NCBI RefSeq assembly: GCF_023896955.1 | Contig: NZ_JAMHIW010000001.1 | Coordinates: 124,001-188,000, forward strand | Direction: 5' to 3' | From: Micromonospora sp. RHAY321 | Lineage (GTDB): Bacteria; Actinomycetota; Actinomycetes; Mycobacteriales; Micromonosporaceae | DNA length: 64,000 nt | In this document: positions 32,475 to 41,989 of the stretch, piece by piece | Numbering within the stretch: the first letter of the stretch is position 1 | How the letters are laid out: each line of letters starts with the position of its first letter | Program-made: the position numbers and the translations under genes | The notes under the pieces: generated by a model | Database searches by the model: none | What the model was told of the DNA's origin: nothing | Seen by the model: only the letters and a program-made list of their open reading frames with translations

Positions 32475-35471
32475 ATGGTACTTGTGCCCGAGCATCGAAA
32501 AGCGAGATCATCACGCATGCTCGACCCCTCGCCCGAGGACGACGGGACTTCACCGACCGTTTCCACGCCGCACTTCGTGGGTCGTGATCGGGAGATGGCG
32601 GCGCTTCGGAGCGCCTTGGCCCGGCCACCGGCGATCGTGCTGGTAGAGGGCGAAGCGGGGATCGGGAAGAGCCGACTGCTGCGAGAGTGGCTGGCCACGC
32701 CGGACCAGCGCACTGCCTTGGTGTCGGTGTGCCCACCGCTTCGCGAGTCGCTGACGTTGGGGCCGATCGTCGACGCGTTCCGTGGGATCGACCGCCCGGT
32801 GTCGCGATTGCGGCTCACCGAGCTTGCGGGTGCGTTACGGCCCCTGTTCCCTGAATGGTCCTCGGACCTGCCGCCCGCACTGCCGCCCTTGGACGATGCC
32901 AAGGCAGCACGGCATCGCCTGTTCCGCGCCCTGGAGGAGCTGCTGCGGGCTCTGCGTGTCGACGTTCTCGTGCTCGAGGACGCGCACTGGGCCGACGAGG
33001 TGACCTTGGAGTTCCTGCTGTTCGTCACCTCCCGACAGCAGTCGTACGGGCCGAGCCTCGTGATCTCCTATCGGCCGGAGGAGGTGGACGACGGATCACT
33101 GTTGCTGCGGCTGACGTCCCGGTTGCCCGCTGGCGTGACCCAGCTGAGGATCGCCCTGGCGCCCATGCGACCCGACCACACGGCAGCGCTGGTGTCCTCG
33201 ATGTTGGACGGCAACCCGATATCACAGGAGTTCACGACGTTCATGCACGAGCGGACCGGTGGCGTTCCGCTGGCGGTGGAGGAGTCGGTTCGCCTCATGT
33301 GCGACCGCGCCGACCTCGTCTTCCGCGACGGACAGTGGGTCCGGCTGAAGCTGCGCGAGCTTCAGGTGCCGCCAACGGTGCGCGACTCCACCCGGGAGCG
33401 AGTGGGCCGTCTGTCGCCGACGGCGCAGCAGGTGTTGCGAGCCGCGGCTACGTTGGCTGAGCGGTCATCGGTGGCCACGATCGCGATGACCGCCGGTCTG
33501 TCACCAGCCGCGTGCCGAGGCGCTGTCGCGGAGGCGGCCGGCGCCGGTGTCCTGGACGGAGACGACCGCGGCCGGTGGCGATTCCGGCACGTGCTGGCCG
33601 CCACGGCTGTCTACGAGGCGATCCCGCTGACCGACCGCAGACACTTCCACCTGCTGGCCGCCCGGGCCTTGGAGCACATCCATCCGCCGCCTGTGGCACA
33701 ACTTGCCCACCACTTCCGGGAGGCGGGCGAAACGCAGTCCTGGGCGCGGTACGCCGAGCAGGGTGCCGAGCTGGCCATGGCCTCGGGTGACCACACCAAG
33801 GCGGTCGACCTGCTGGTCGATCTGTTGACGTGGGCCGTGCTGGCGCCGGTGGATCGGGCACGGGTCGCGCGCATCGCCGGAGTTGCCGCACTGGGCCGTC
33901 GTGAACCGGTGGACGAGGTTTATCACCGCGTGATCCGTACCTTGCGCTCGGTGCTGGAGACCCCCGGTCTCTCCGCCCGCCAGCAGGCCGAGATCCGCAA
34001 CCCCCTGGGTCGGCTCCTGATCACCGGGGGTGAGGCGCAGGCCGCTCTCAGCGAGCTGGAGCAGGCGGTGGCCAACCTCGACCATGACCCGGTCGAGGCG
34101 GCTCGGGCAATGACCTACCTTGGCTGGGCCTATGCGGGACCGTGGCCGGCGTCGACCCATCGGCGTTGGCTGGATCGCGCCGCTGACCTCACCGCCGAAT
34201 TCGATTCTCCCGCCGAGCGGCTGAACCTGGCCGGTAACAGAGCCGCGGCGTTGCTCATGCTCGGCGAAGAGGAGGCCTGGGACGTTGTCGCCGGCCTGCC
34301 CATCGACGGCGCGACCGCGGCGGAGCGTCTCGACGTGGCCCGCATCCACGCAAATGTCGGGACCGGCGCACTGATCTGGGGTCGGTACGCCGACGCGGTG
34401 GAACACCTCGCCGTGGCCATGCGCCTTGCCGAGGCCGAGCAGGCGTCCCGGTTGCACCACAACGTCGAGCTCGAACAGGCCAACCTGGCGTGGCTCACGG
34501 GTCGGTGGGAGGGTCTCGCGGAGCGAAGCGCGGCACTCGCCGATGCTGACCGGGACCGGCCGGCGCACTACCTCGGCAGCATTCGCCTCGCTGCCCGGCT
34601 GGCAGCCGCAGCCGGACGGCGGCGCGCCGCGGAGGAGCAGTTTCGGCTGGTCCTCGAGGAGTCTGCCCGTCTCGGCGCGGCCGACGACACGATGGAGGCC
34701 GCCGCTGCGCTGGCCAGACTGTGGCTGACGGACGGAAACAGCGCCCGGGCGCTGCAGATCACGAACGAGCCGATGGACACCGTCCGGAGAAAAGGCATCT
34801 GGGTCTGGGCGACGGACCTCGTCCCCGCCCGGATCGAGGCGTACCTCGCCGCGGGCGATGTGAAGGCCGCGACTCGCCTGGGCGACCAGTTCGCCAGAGG
34901 ACTGCGTGGCCGTACGGCGCCTGCGCCTCGCGCCGCGCTCACCGTATGCCGTGCCCTGCTGCTCGCCGCGGCCGGAGACCACGCCCGCGCGGCGACGGCA
35001 TACGATCGGGCGGCGCGCGCCTGGAGCGCGTTGCCGCGCCCCTACGACGCCGTGCTCGCCCGCGAGCGTCAAGCCGAGGCGCTCATCGCGCAAGGCCGGA
35101 TCGAACAGGGCCGAGAGCTGCTGGCGGCACAGTACGAGCAGCTGTTCAGGCTTGGCGCCCGCGGCGATGCGGACCGGGTCGCGCAGCGGCTTCGCGAACA
35201 CGGCGCCGAGGTCCCGCGACTGTGGCGCGGCGGCCGACGCGGGTACGGCGACCAGCTCTCACCTCGCGAGCTCGACGTGGTCCAACTGGTTGTGGCCGGC
35301 AAGACGAACCGGGAGATCAGCCGGATCCTGGCCAAGTCGCCGGCCACAGTGGATCAGCAGCTGCGTGCCGCGATGCGCAAGTTGAAGGTGAGCTCCCGGA
35401 CCGCGCTCGCGGTCAAGGCAGTGGAGGCCGGAGTGTTCGCCGAAGAGGACTCCCTCGACGACGCGTCGTGA
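32475..35471 (+). CDS. LuxR family regulator with ATPase domain (LAL type)
   Basis: A 998-residue LAL regulator (or 984 from the alternative ATG 32517). Near the start FVGRDREMAALRSAL leads to Walker A GEAGIGKS (residues 59-66) and Walker B VLVLEDAHWAD; the centre is a long TPR-like helical array (AARALEHIHPPPVAQLAHHFREAGE onward); the C-terminus is a LuxR HTH, LSPRELDVVQLVVAGKTNREISRILAKSPATVDQQL (about residues 929-964, key motif GKTNREIS). These are STAND-type activators that bind a small ligand and drive secondary-metabolite or sugar-use genes. The likely target is unknown; the secreted protease gene follows. Confidence 0.93.
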   Translation: MVLVPEHRKARSSRMLDPSPEDDGTSPTVSTPHFVGRDREMAALRSALARPPAIVLVEGEAGIGKSRLLREWLATPDQRTALVSVCPPLRESLTLGPIVDAFRGIDRPVSRLRLTELAGALRPLFPEWSSDLPPALPPLDDAKAARHRLFRALEELLRALRVDVLVLEDAHWADEVTLEFLLFVTSRQQSYGPSLVISYRPEEVDDGSLLLRLTSRLPAGVTQLRIALAPMRPDHTAALVSSMLDGNPISQEFTTFMHERTGGVPLAVEESVRLMCDRADLVFRDGQWVRLKLRELQVPPTVRDSTRERVGRLSPTAQQVLRAAATLAERSSVATIAMTAGLSPAACRGAVAEAAGAGVLDGDDRGRWRFRHVLAATAVYEAIPLTDRRHFHLLAARALEHIHPPPVAQLAHHFREAGETQSWARYAEQGAELAMASGDHTKAVDLLVDLLTWAVLAPVDRARVARIAGVAALGRREPVDEVYHRVIRTLRSVLETPGLSARQQAEIRNPLGRLLITGGEAQAALSELEQAVANLDHDPVEAARAMTYLGWAYAGPWPASTHRRWLDRAADLTAEFDSPAERLNLAGNRAAALLMLGEEEAWDVVAGLPIDGATAAERLDVARIHANVGTGALIWGRYADAVEHLAVAMRLAEAEQASRLHHNVELEQANLAWLTGRWEGLAERSAALADADRDRPAHYLGSIRLAARLAAAAGRRRAAEEQFRLVLEESARLGAADDTMEAAAALARLWLTDGNSARALQITNEPMDTVRRKGIWVWATDLVPARIEAYLAAGDVKAATRLGDQFARGLRGRTAPAPRAALTVCRALLLAAAGDHARAATAYDRAARAWSALPRPYDAVLARERQAEALIAQGRIEQGRELLAAQYEQLFRLGARGDADRVAQRLREHGAEVPRLWRGGRRGYGDQLSPRELDVVQLVVAGKTNREISRILAKSPATVDQQLRAAMRKLKVSSRTALAVKAVEAGVFAEEDSLDDAS

Positions 35472-35551
35472 AAATTGACGTATCCGCTGGATAGCAACGG
35501 TCACTCGTCGCGCCGAGCATGACTCCATGATTCATAGCCCTTGGGCAATGC

Positions 35552-35704
35552 ATGCCTGAGCGACCTGTCGCGGCTGACGACTCCGCCATCGAGCACCCGC
35601 CACCACCCGAGGTTGCCCGCGAGCCACGCGTCAGCGCCCCCGACGCCCGTGACGCTGACGGTGGCGACGACCACAAGAACCACGACCCCTACCAGCCCCT
35701 GTAG
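35552..35704 (+). CDS. Possible 50-aa acidic/proline-rich peptide
   Basis: An ATG at 35552 opens a frame of 50 codons with mostly G/C third positions, reading MPERPVAADDSAIEHPPPPE ... DGGDDHKNHDPYQPL and ending 14 bp before the protease start. No ribosome-binding site is visible and no family is known, so it could be a leader peptide or chance. Confidence 0.3.
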   Translation: MPERPVAADDSAIEHPPPPEVAREPRVSAPDARDADGGDDHKNHDPYQPL

Positions 35705-35718
35705 GTCGAAGGACTCTC

Positions 35719-38700
35719 ATGAAACTCAAAGCCCTCGCGGCTTCGCTGGCCGTAGCGGTCGGCCTGAGCATGATCCAGGCACCACCGGCGTCCGCCGCTG
35801 AGCCGGATCCCGGCGCCGCCGCCAACAAGATCGCTTCGAGCCTGAAGGACCGCTTCCGCACGTCTCCGGCTTCCGACTTCTGGATCACGTTCGAGACCAG
35901 AGCCGACCTCGGGCCAGCGAAGAAGCTCGCCGATTGGACAGCCCGTGGTCAGTTCGTCTACGACGCGCTGACCGCAGCGGCGAAGGATTCCCTGGCATCC
36001 GTCTCCACCGACCTCGACCGGGCGGGCGTCAAGTACACCTCCTACCCGATCGCCAACGCCGTGCTCGTCAAGGGGGGCACCGAGAAGCTCGCCCTCAACG
36101 TGGCCTCGAAGGTGCAGGTCGCCGAGATCCACGCGACGCCGCAGGTCGCGCTGGTCGAGCCCGTGGACGAGAAGATCCCCACTGACCAGGCGGCCCGCCC
36201 CGCCGCCCCGAAGGCCGCCGCCGAGGCGGGCACCGTCTCGTGGGGTCTGGACGCCATCCACGCCCCGCAGGCGTGGGCCATGGGCGCCACCGGCGCGGGC
36301 ATCACCGTGTCCAACCTCGACTCGGGCGTTCAGTTCGACCACCCCGCCCTGGCGGGCCAGTACCGCGGCACGAAGCCCGACGGCACCGTCGACCACAACT
36401 ACAACTGGATGGCCACCCGGGGCACGTGCACGGGCGCACCGTGCGACGACAACGGACACGGCACGCACACCATGGGCACCATGGTCGGCGACGACGGCAC
36501 CAACCACGTCGGCGTCGCCCCGGACGCGCAGTGGATCGCGACAAACGGCTGCTGCGACAGCACCGGCGTCGAGTCGCTGCTGCGGTCCGGCTGGTGGCTG
36601 CTCGCCCCGACCGACGTCCAGGGAAACAACCCCGACCCGTCCAAGCGCCCCCACGTCGTCAACAACTCGTGGGGACAGACCGTCGAGCACAGCTTCGACG
36701 ACTTCTTCCAGGCCATCGACGAGGCCTGGAGCGCCGCGGGCATCTTCAGCGTCTGGTCATCGGGCAACACCACGCCGTACGCGGCCTGCGACACCGTCTC
36801 CTCGCCCGGCTCCGCCGAGAGCGCCTACTCCGTCGGCGCCTACTCATCGGACGGCACGCTCGCGTTGTTCTCCCGCAAGGGCGAGGGTGAAGGTGGCCGG
36901 ATCAAGCCCGAGATCTCCGCTCCGGGCGACGGCGTCCGTTCGTCCTACCCGAACAACAGCTACACCGAGATGTCCGGCACCTCGATGGCGGCACCCCACG
37001 TCGCCGGCGCCGTCGCGGCGCTGTGGAGCTACGACCCGACCCTCATCGGGCAGGTCGAGGCAACCCGCCGCCTGCTCGCCGAGTCGGCCGTCGACGTCGA
37101 CGACACCGAGTGCGGCGGCACCGCCGATGTCAACAACAAGTACGGCGAGGGCCGGCTCGACCTCGTCCGCCTGATCGAGCTCGCGCCCCGGCAGGGCGGC
37201 ACCCTCACCGGTGTCGTCACCGCCAACGGCGCCCCGGTCCCCGCTGCCGAGGTGACGATCAGCGGGCCGTTCAGCCGGTCGATCGGAACCGACAAGGACG
37301 GCCGGTTCACCACGAACCTCCCGGTCGGCGACTACCAGCTCAGCACCAGGGTCTTCGGCTACCTGACCGCTACCGCCAACGTCACGATCACCCTCGGCCA
37401 GGACACCTCCGTCAAGCTGCCGCTCACGGCCGCCGTGCGGCACGACATCAGCGGCAGGGTCGTCGATGACAAGAAGCGGCCCGTCCCGAACGCCGACGTC
37501 TCCGTCAAGGACACGCCGCTGAAGCCGGTACGCACGGATGCCAACGGCGCGTTCACGATCACCGCTGTCCCCGAGGGCGGGTACACGCTGACCGTCAAGC
37601 CCAACGCCTGCTTCTCCCCCACGACCGTCCCGCTGACCGTCGGCGCGCAGAACGAGTCGCGTGAGATCCCGGTCGGGCTCGTCGTCGACGAGGGCGGCTA
37701 CAGCTGCGCCGTCTCCGACGGCGAGTACCTGCGCGGCACCGACCCGGTCGCGTTCACCAGTGGCGTGTGGGCGACGGTGAAGCTGCCGTTCCCGATCGCG
37801 CTCTACAACGGCAGCCACGACGCCCTCGGGGTCAGCCTGCGCGGCGTGATCTCCCCGGACACCAGCACCGGTCCCGGCAGCGGCGGTGCGGGCGTCTTCC
37901 CGTTCTACGTCCAGACCCCCGTCGAGTTCGCCCCCGGCGGCGGAGTCTTCACGGCAGCCACCAAGGTCAACGGCGAGGACGCGTTCGTCGTCGAGTTCCG
38001 CAACGCCAAGCTCTGGGCCTATCCGGACCGGTCGGAGTACACGGAGCCGGTCAGCTATTCGGCCACGCTCACCCGCTCGGGCACCGTGATCTTCGGCTAC
38101 GGCGACGGCATCGGGACCGACGACCCGGTGACCGCCGGCGCACACGGCATCACCGGCATCCAGGGCTGGGCCGGCATCGACGGCATCCGGTTCTCCGACA
38201 GCGCCCCGGTGCTGCGCGACGGGATGACCGTCACCTACGACATGCCTGACTTCGGGTACCTGGACGCGACCGTCGTCGACCAGAACGACGGGTTGCCGGT
38301 GGCCGGGGCCAAGGTCTCGTTCACGAACAAGTCTGGGCTCGTCGAGACCGTCACGACCAACGGGACGGGCGTCGTGCATCGCCAGCTTCCGGTCGGCGAC
38401 TACACCATGACGGTCGACGCGCCGAACTACACGACCGCGGCGTACCCCTTCTCGCTCGACAAGCTCTACGCGAACGCCAAGATCGACGCCCGGCTGACCA
38501 CGGGCGTCGCCGGCCTGAAGGCCGACGGCCTCGACGCGCTGTTCGGTACCGACCAGAACGGCGTGGGCTCGCTGACGCTGACCAACAACGGTTCCGCCCC
38601 ACTCACGTACAACCTGGGCGAGGCCGCGCGCCACCCCGACCTTGACGCCGCCGACGCCACCGGGCGCACCGGAAAGGGTGCGGCCAGCACGATCGACCTC

Positions 38701-41700
38701 ACCGCCTGGAAGGCCGGCGCGAGCGGCATGAAGCCGTCGAACGTCGACGGCAAGGCGGCGACGGCGACCAAGGCGGAAGCACAGGCGGCCGCCAAGGTCG
38801 GCCCGACCGCCGGCGGGGAGGTCATCACCCGGATCCCCATCCCGGGCACGATCGCGGAGAAGGAGCCCTCCGGCGTCGGGTACGACGGCGACGTCTGGGT
38901 CCACGACTACAACGCGCGGACCAACACCGCCTACACGGTGACGGGCAAGCGGACCGGGAAGGTCTTCGACGCGTCGTGGAACCCCGCGTACCGGGCGTTC
39001 GACATGGCGCTCGACACCAAGACCGGTGACATGTGCCAGATGGAGGACAGCCCGGCCAGCTACATCCACTGCTTCGACCGGGAGACCGGGAAGGAGACCC
39101 GGCAGATCAAGGGTGACTGGTCCACGCTGCAGCTGACCGGACTCGCCTACAACCCGACGGAGGACGTCTTCTACGTCGGCGGCCGGAGGAACGGCATGAT
39201 CGGCACCGTCGCCGGAACGTCGCACGACAACGCCGGTGCGCTGCTGTCCTTCTGCGCCCCGCCGCTGCCCGAGGTGATGGGCCTGGCCTACAACCAGGCG
39301 TCCGACACCATCTGGTACACCGACCTCACCTCGAACAGGCCCACCCGCCTGCTGCAGGTCGACCCCGACGACTGCTCGCTGGTGAACGCGTGGTGGTTCC
39401 CGGGCCAGAAGGCGGGCCAGGGCGGCGGCCTGGAGACCGACTCGACCGGGGCGCTGTGGGCGGCGGACCAGGTCGCCGACGACGTCGTGCTGGTCGACGT
39501 CGAGGACGACCTGCTCACCGACCTGCCGTGGCTGTCGCTCTCCTCGACCGGCGGCACCCTCGCCCCGGGTCAGTCGACGACCGTCAAGGTCTCGATCTCA
39601 TCGAAGGACACCAAGCCCGGAGTTCTCGGCGCGAACATCGTGGTGAGGTCCGACTCCGGACGCCAGTCCAAGACCTACGTCCCGGTGACGCTCACCACCA
39701 CGAAGTACCAGGTCGGCGTCAACGCCGGCGGCCCATCGTTCACCGACGGCTCCGGCTACACCTGGTCCGCCGACCAGGCCGCCGGCAAGGAGGCGTGGGG
39801 CTACGAGGGGAAGACGAAGGTCGGCACCACGAAGTCCGGGATCGACCGGACGACGGACGACGCCCTGTTCCAGTCGCAGCGCACCACGCCGGACAAGCAG
39901 TTGTTCTACCGCTTCCCCGACGCGCCCAAGGGCACCTACGCGATCGATTTCGGGTTCGCCGAGATCGAGAAGGTGGCCAAGGGCAAGCGGGTGTTCGACG
40001 TCCTCGTCAACGGAACGCTGGCGGAGTACGCGTACGACGCGGCCGCGGCCGTGGGGCCGAACGCCGCCGACTGGCGCACCGCCGTCGTGAAGCACGAGGG
40101 CGGTCCGCTGACCGTGGAGCTGCGGGGCTCGAAGGGCCTGAAGGCCCCGACCATCGCCGCGCTGCGGGTGACGCTCGACCCGCGCGCGGACACCGCGGAG
40201 CCGGAGCCCCAGCCCGAGCAGCCGGAGCTGGGCCCCGTCCCGGTGGCCCCCGCCGGTCGCTCGTACTCCATGAAGGTGACCGACGGGCTCTACCGCCAGG
40301 GCACGGAGGAGTCCGGGTGGCACGGCGACGACGTCTGCGGCGTGCTGTGGTTCGACACCAGCTTCCTGTTCCCGTTCTACGACACGGCCTGGGACGGCGT
40401 GTGCGTGACGACGAACGGCCAGCTGATCTTCGACCAGGCCAGCGCCGTGGGAAACAACACGGAGCTGCCGTCGCCATACGCGTTCGACGCGATCTATCCG
40501 CTCTGGGACGACCTGGTCGTCGACGACGAGGCGGGCATCTACTTCGGCACCACCGAGGTGGACGGCCTGGCCGCTGAGGTCATCGAGTGGCGCAACGTCG
40601 CCTTCTACAGTGACCAGACGGCTCGGGTGAGCTTCTCGGTCACCCTGGTCGCGGACGGACGGATCCAGATCGGGTACGGCGACGGCGTCGGCGGCGACAA
40701 CCCGCTCACCCGCGGGTCGTCGGCGACGGTCGGCGTGGAGAGCCTGACGCGCAACCCCGCGAGCCAGCACTCCTTCGACCAGCCCGTCCTGAAGGCCGGC
40801 CTGGGCCTGGAGTACACCCTCCCGGCCGCGGGGACGGTCGAGGGCACGGTCACCGACAAGAACGACGGTAAGCCGATCGAGGGCGCGATCGTCACGCTCA
40901 AGGGGCCGGCCGGTGAGCGGGTCATCACCGCCGACGCGAAGGGCCGGTGGAAGGCCCAGGCGCTCATCGGCGAGAACACCGTGCAGGTCGAGGCGCCGAA
41001 CTACGTCACCGCCAGCCACCCCGTGACCATCGCCAGGAAGGATCAGGCCGAGGTGGTCGACACGGCGTTGACCACGGGCGTCGCCACCGTCACCGGAGCT
41101 GACTTCGACTGGCTCCTCGACAAGGGCCAGAAGGCGACGGCCGACGTGAGCGTGACCAACACCGGCTCCGCCCCGCTCGAGGTGCGGCTCAGTGAGCAGA
41201 AGCGCACCAGCGACGGCGGGCACGAAGCCGCCGACCTTGCGTGGCTGACCCTCACGGGCGCGGCCGCGACCGGGACGGTCACGCTCGCGGCCGGCGAGTC
41301 CACCACGGTCACGGCGACGGCCGACAACGCCGGCGTCGAGCCCGGTGTGCTCGTCGGGGACGTGCTCGTGGCGTCGAACGCCGGCAAGGGCGAGGCCCAG
41401 CTCAAGCCGGTTCGCCTGGCGACCTCGGCCTACTGGAAGGGCGTCGACGTGGGCGGATCCGGGCACGTGGGTGCCGACGGCTTCGTCTGGTTGCCCGACC
41501 AGCAGCTCGGCTCACGGCCGTGGGGCTACGTCGGCGGCAAGGCGCATGCCAGCAAGGCCGACATCGCCGGCACCGAGGACGACGCGCTGTTCCGCACCCA
41601 GCGGACCGGCGAGACGTTCAGCTACGTGTTCAAGAACGCCCCCGCCGGGACGTACCGGATCGGCCTCGACTTCGCCGAGATCGAGAAGGTCAAGGTCGGC

Positions 41701-41907
41701 AAGCGTGCCTTCGATGTGCTGGTCGACGGCAAGGTCGTGCTCTACGACCACGACGTGCAGGCGAAGGTGGGTGCGCTGACCGCGGACACGAACACGGTCA
41801 CCGTCGAGCACGCCGGCGGGGATCTGAAGATCGAGCTTCTCCGCGACAAGGGCGAAAGCGACCCGATCCTCAACGCCCTGAAGGTCCAGCAGGACCCGCG
41901 CCTCTGA
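35719..41907 (+). CDS. Secreted multidomain subtilisin-like serine peptidase (S8)
   Basis: A 2062-residue exported protease. The signal peptide (MKLKALAASLAVAVGLSMIQ, cleaved after ASA near residue 26) and a pro-region precede an S8 domain with Asp201 (LDSGVQF), His247 (NGHGTHTMG), oxyanion Asn350 (SSGN) and Ser422 (SGTSMAAPHVAGA). Then come carboxypeptidase-regulatory-like beta modules (from about residue 495 and 575), a beta-propeller-like part (about 1030-1290) and a malectin-like domain (about 1332-1490). A second round follows: another globular beta unit (about 1515), a carboxypeptidase-regulatory-like unit (about 1710), and a second malectin domain (about 1907-2062). The duplicated halves resemble bacillopeptidase-F-type enzymes that bind carbohydrate. 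ATG follows GAAGGA. Confidence 0.95.
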   Translation: MKLKALAASLAVAVGLSMIQAPPASAAEPDPGAAANKIASSLKDRFRTSPASDFWITFETRADLGPAKKLADWTARGQFVYDALTAAAKDSLASVSTDLDRAGVKYTSYPIANAVLVKGGTEKLALNVASKVQVAEIHATPQVALVEPVDEKIPTDQAARPAAPKAAAEAGTVSWGLDAIHAPQAWAMGATGAGITVSNLDSGVQFDHPALAGQYRGTKPDGTVDHNYNWMATRGTCTGAPCDDNGHGTHTMGTMVGDDGTNHVGVAPDAQWIATNGCCDSTGVESLLRSGWWLLAPTDVQGNNPDPSKRPHVVNNSWGQTVEHSFDDFFQAIDEAWSAAGIFSVWSSGNTTPYAACDTVSSPGSAESAYSVGAYSSDGTLALFSRKGEGEGGRIKPEISAPGDGVRSSYPNNSYTEMSGTSMAAPHVAGAVAALWSYDPTLIGQVEATRRLLAESAVDVDDTECGGTADVNNKYGEGRLDLVRLIELAPRQGGTLTGVVTANGAPVPAAEVTISGPFSRSIGTDKDGRFTTNLPVGDYQLSTRVFGYLTATANVTITLGQDTSVKLPLTAAVRHDISGRVVDDKKRPVPNADVSVKDTPLKPVRTDANGAFTITAVPEGGYTLTVKPNACFSPTTVPLTVGAQNESREIPVGLVVDEGGYSCAVSDGEYLRGTDPVAFTSGVWATVKLPFPIALYNGSHDALGVSLRGVISPDTSTGPGSGGAGVFPFYVQTPVEFAPGGGVFTAATKVNGEDAFVVEFRNAKLWAYPDRSEYTEPVSYSATLTRSGTVIFGYGDGIGTDDPVTAGAHGITGIQGWAGIDGIRFSDSAPVLRDGMTVTYDMPDFGYLDATVVDQNDGLPVAGAKVSFTNKSGLVETVTTNGTGVVHRQLPVGDYTMTVDAPNYTTAAYPFSLDKLYANAKIDARLTTGVAGLKADGLDALFGTDQNGVGSLTLTNNGSAPLTYNLGEAARHPDLDAADATGRTGKGAASTIDLTAWKAGASGMKPSNVDGKAATATKAEAQAAAKVGPTAGGEVITRIPIPGTIAEKEPSGVGYDGDVWVHDYNARTNTAYTVTGKRTGKVFDASWNPAYRAFDMALDTKTGDMCQMEDSPASYIHCFDRETGKETRQIKGDWSTLQLTGLAYNPTEDVFYVGGRRNGMIGTVAGTSHDNAGALLSFCAPPLPEVMGLAYNQASDTIWYTDLTSNRPTRLLQVDPDDCSLVNAWWFPGQKAGQGGGLETDSTGALWAADQVADDVVLVDVEDDLLTDLPWLSLSSTGGTLAPGQSTTVKVSISSKDTKPGVLGANIVVRSDSGRQSKTYVPVTLTTTKYQVGVNAGGPSFTDGSGYTWSADQAAGKEAWGYEGKTKVGTTKSGIDRTTDDALFQSQRTTPDKQLFYRFPDAPKGTYAIDFGFAEIEKVAKGKRVFDVLVNGTLAEYAYDAAAAVGPNAADWRTAVVKHEGGPLTVELRGSKGLKAPTIAALRVTLDPRADTAEPEPQPEQPELGPVPVAPAGRSYSMKVTDGLYRQGTEESGWHGDDVCGVLWFDTSFLFPFYDTAWDGVCVTTNGQLIFDQASAVGNNTELPSPYAFDAIYPLWDDLVVDDEAGIYFGTTEVDGLAAEVIEWRNVAFYSDQTARVSFSVTLVADGRIQIGYGDGVGGDNPLTRGSSATVGVESLTRNPASQHSFDQPVLKAGLGLEYTLPAAGTVEGTVTDKNDGKPIEGAIVTLKGPAGERVITADAKGRWKAQALIGENTVQVEAPNYVTASHPVTIARKDQAEVVDTALTTGVATVTGADFDWLLDKGQKATADVSVTNTGSAPLEVRLSEQKRTSDGGHEAADLAWLTLTGAAATGTVTLAAGESTTVTATADNAGVEPGVLVGDVLVASNAGKGEAQLKPVRLATSAYWKGVDVGGSGHVGADGFVWLPDQQLGSRPWGYVGGKAHASKADIAGTEDDALFRTQRTGETFSYVFKNAPAGTYRIGLDFAEIEKVKVGKRAFDVLVDGKVVLYDHDVQAKVGALTADTNTVTVEHAGGDLKIELLRDKGESDPILNALKVQQDPRL

Positions 41908-41931
41908 GCTAGTCCAACCTATCCACCAACA

Positions 41932-41978
41932 GTGGTCAGAGCCTCCACGGAAAGGATCGCCGTGGAGGCTCTGACCAC
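41932..41978. terminator. Bidirectional terminator between convergent genes
   Basis: A perfect 19-bp stem (GTGGTCAGAGCCTCCACGG and its complement) with a 9-nt loop AAAGGATCG sits between the end of the S8 peptidase and the end of the penicillin acylase. No U-run is present, as is common in actinomycetes. Confidence 0.85.
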
Positions 41979-41989
41979 GACTATCGAGA

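Noticed and set aside
33501..35201. A 566-codon minus-strand open frame
   Set aside because: Antisense to the LAL regulator, which has clear Walker and HTH motifs.
36844..39225. A 793-codon open frame on the minus strand
   Set aside because: It is antisense to the subtilase; composition is Arg/Asp/Val-rich as expected for a shadow frame at this GC content, and no family motif appears.
39598..41466. A 622-codon open frame on the minus strand
   Set aside because: Same reason: antisense shadow of the subtilase's second half.
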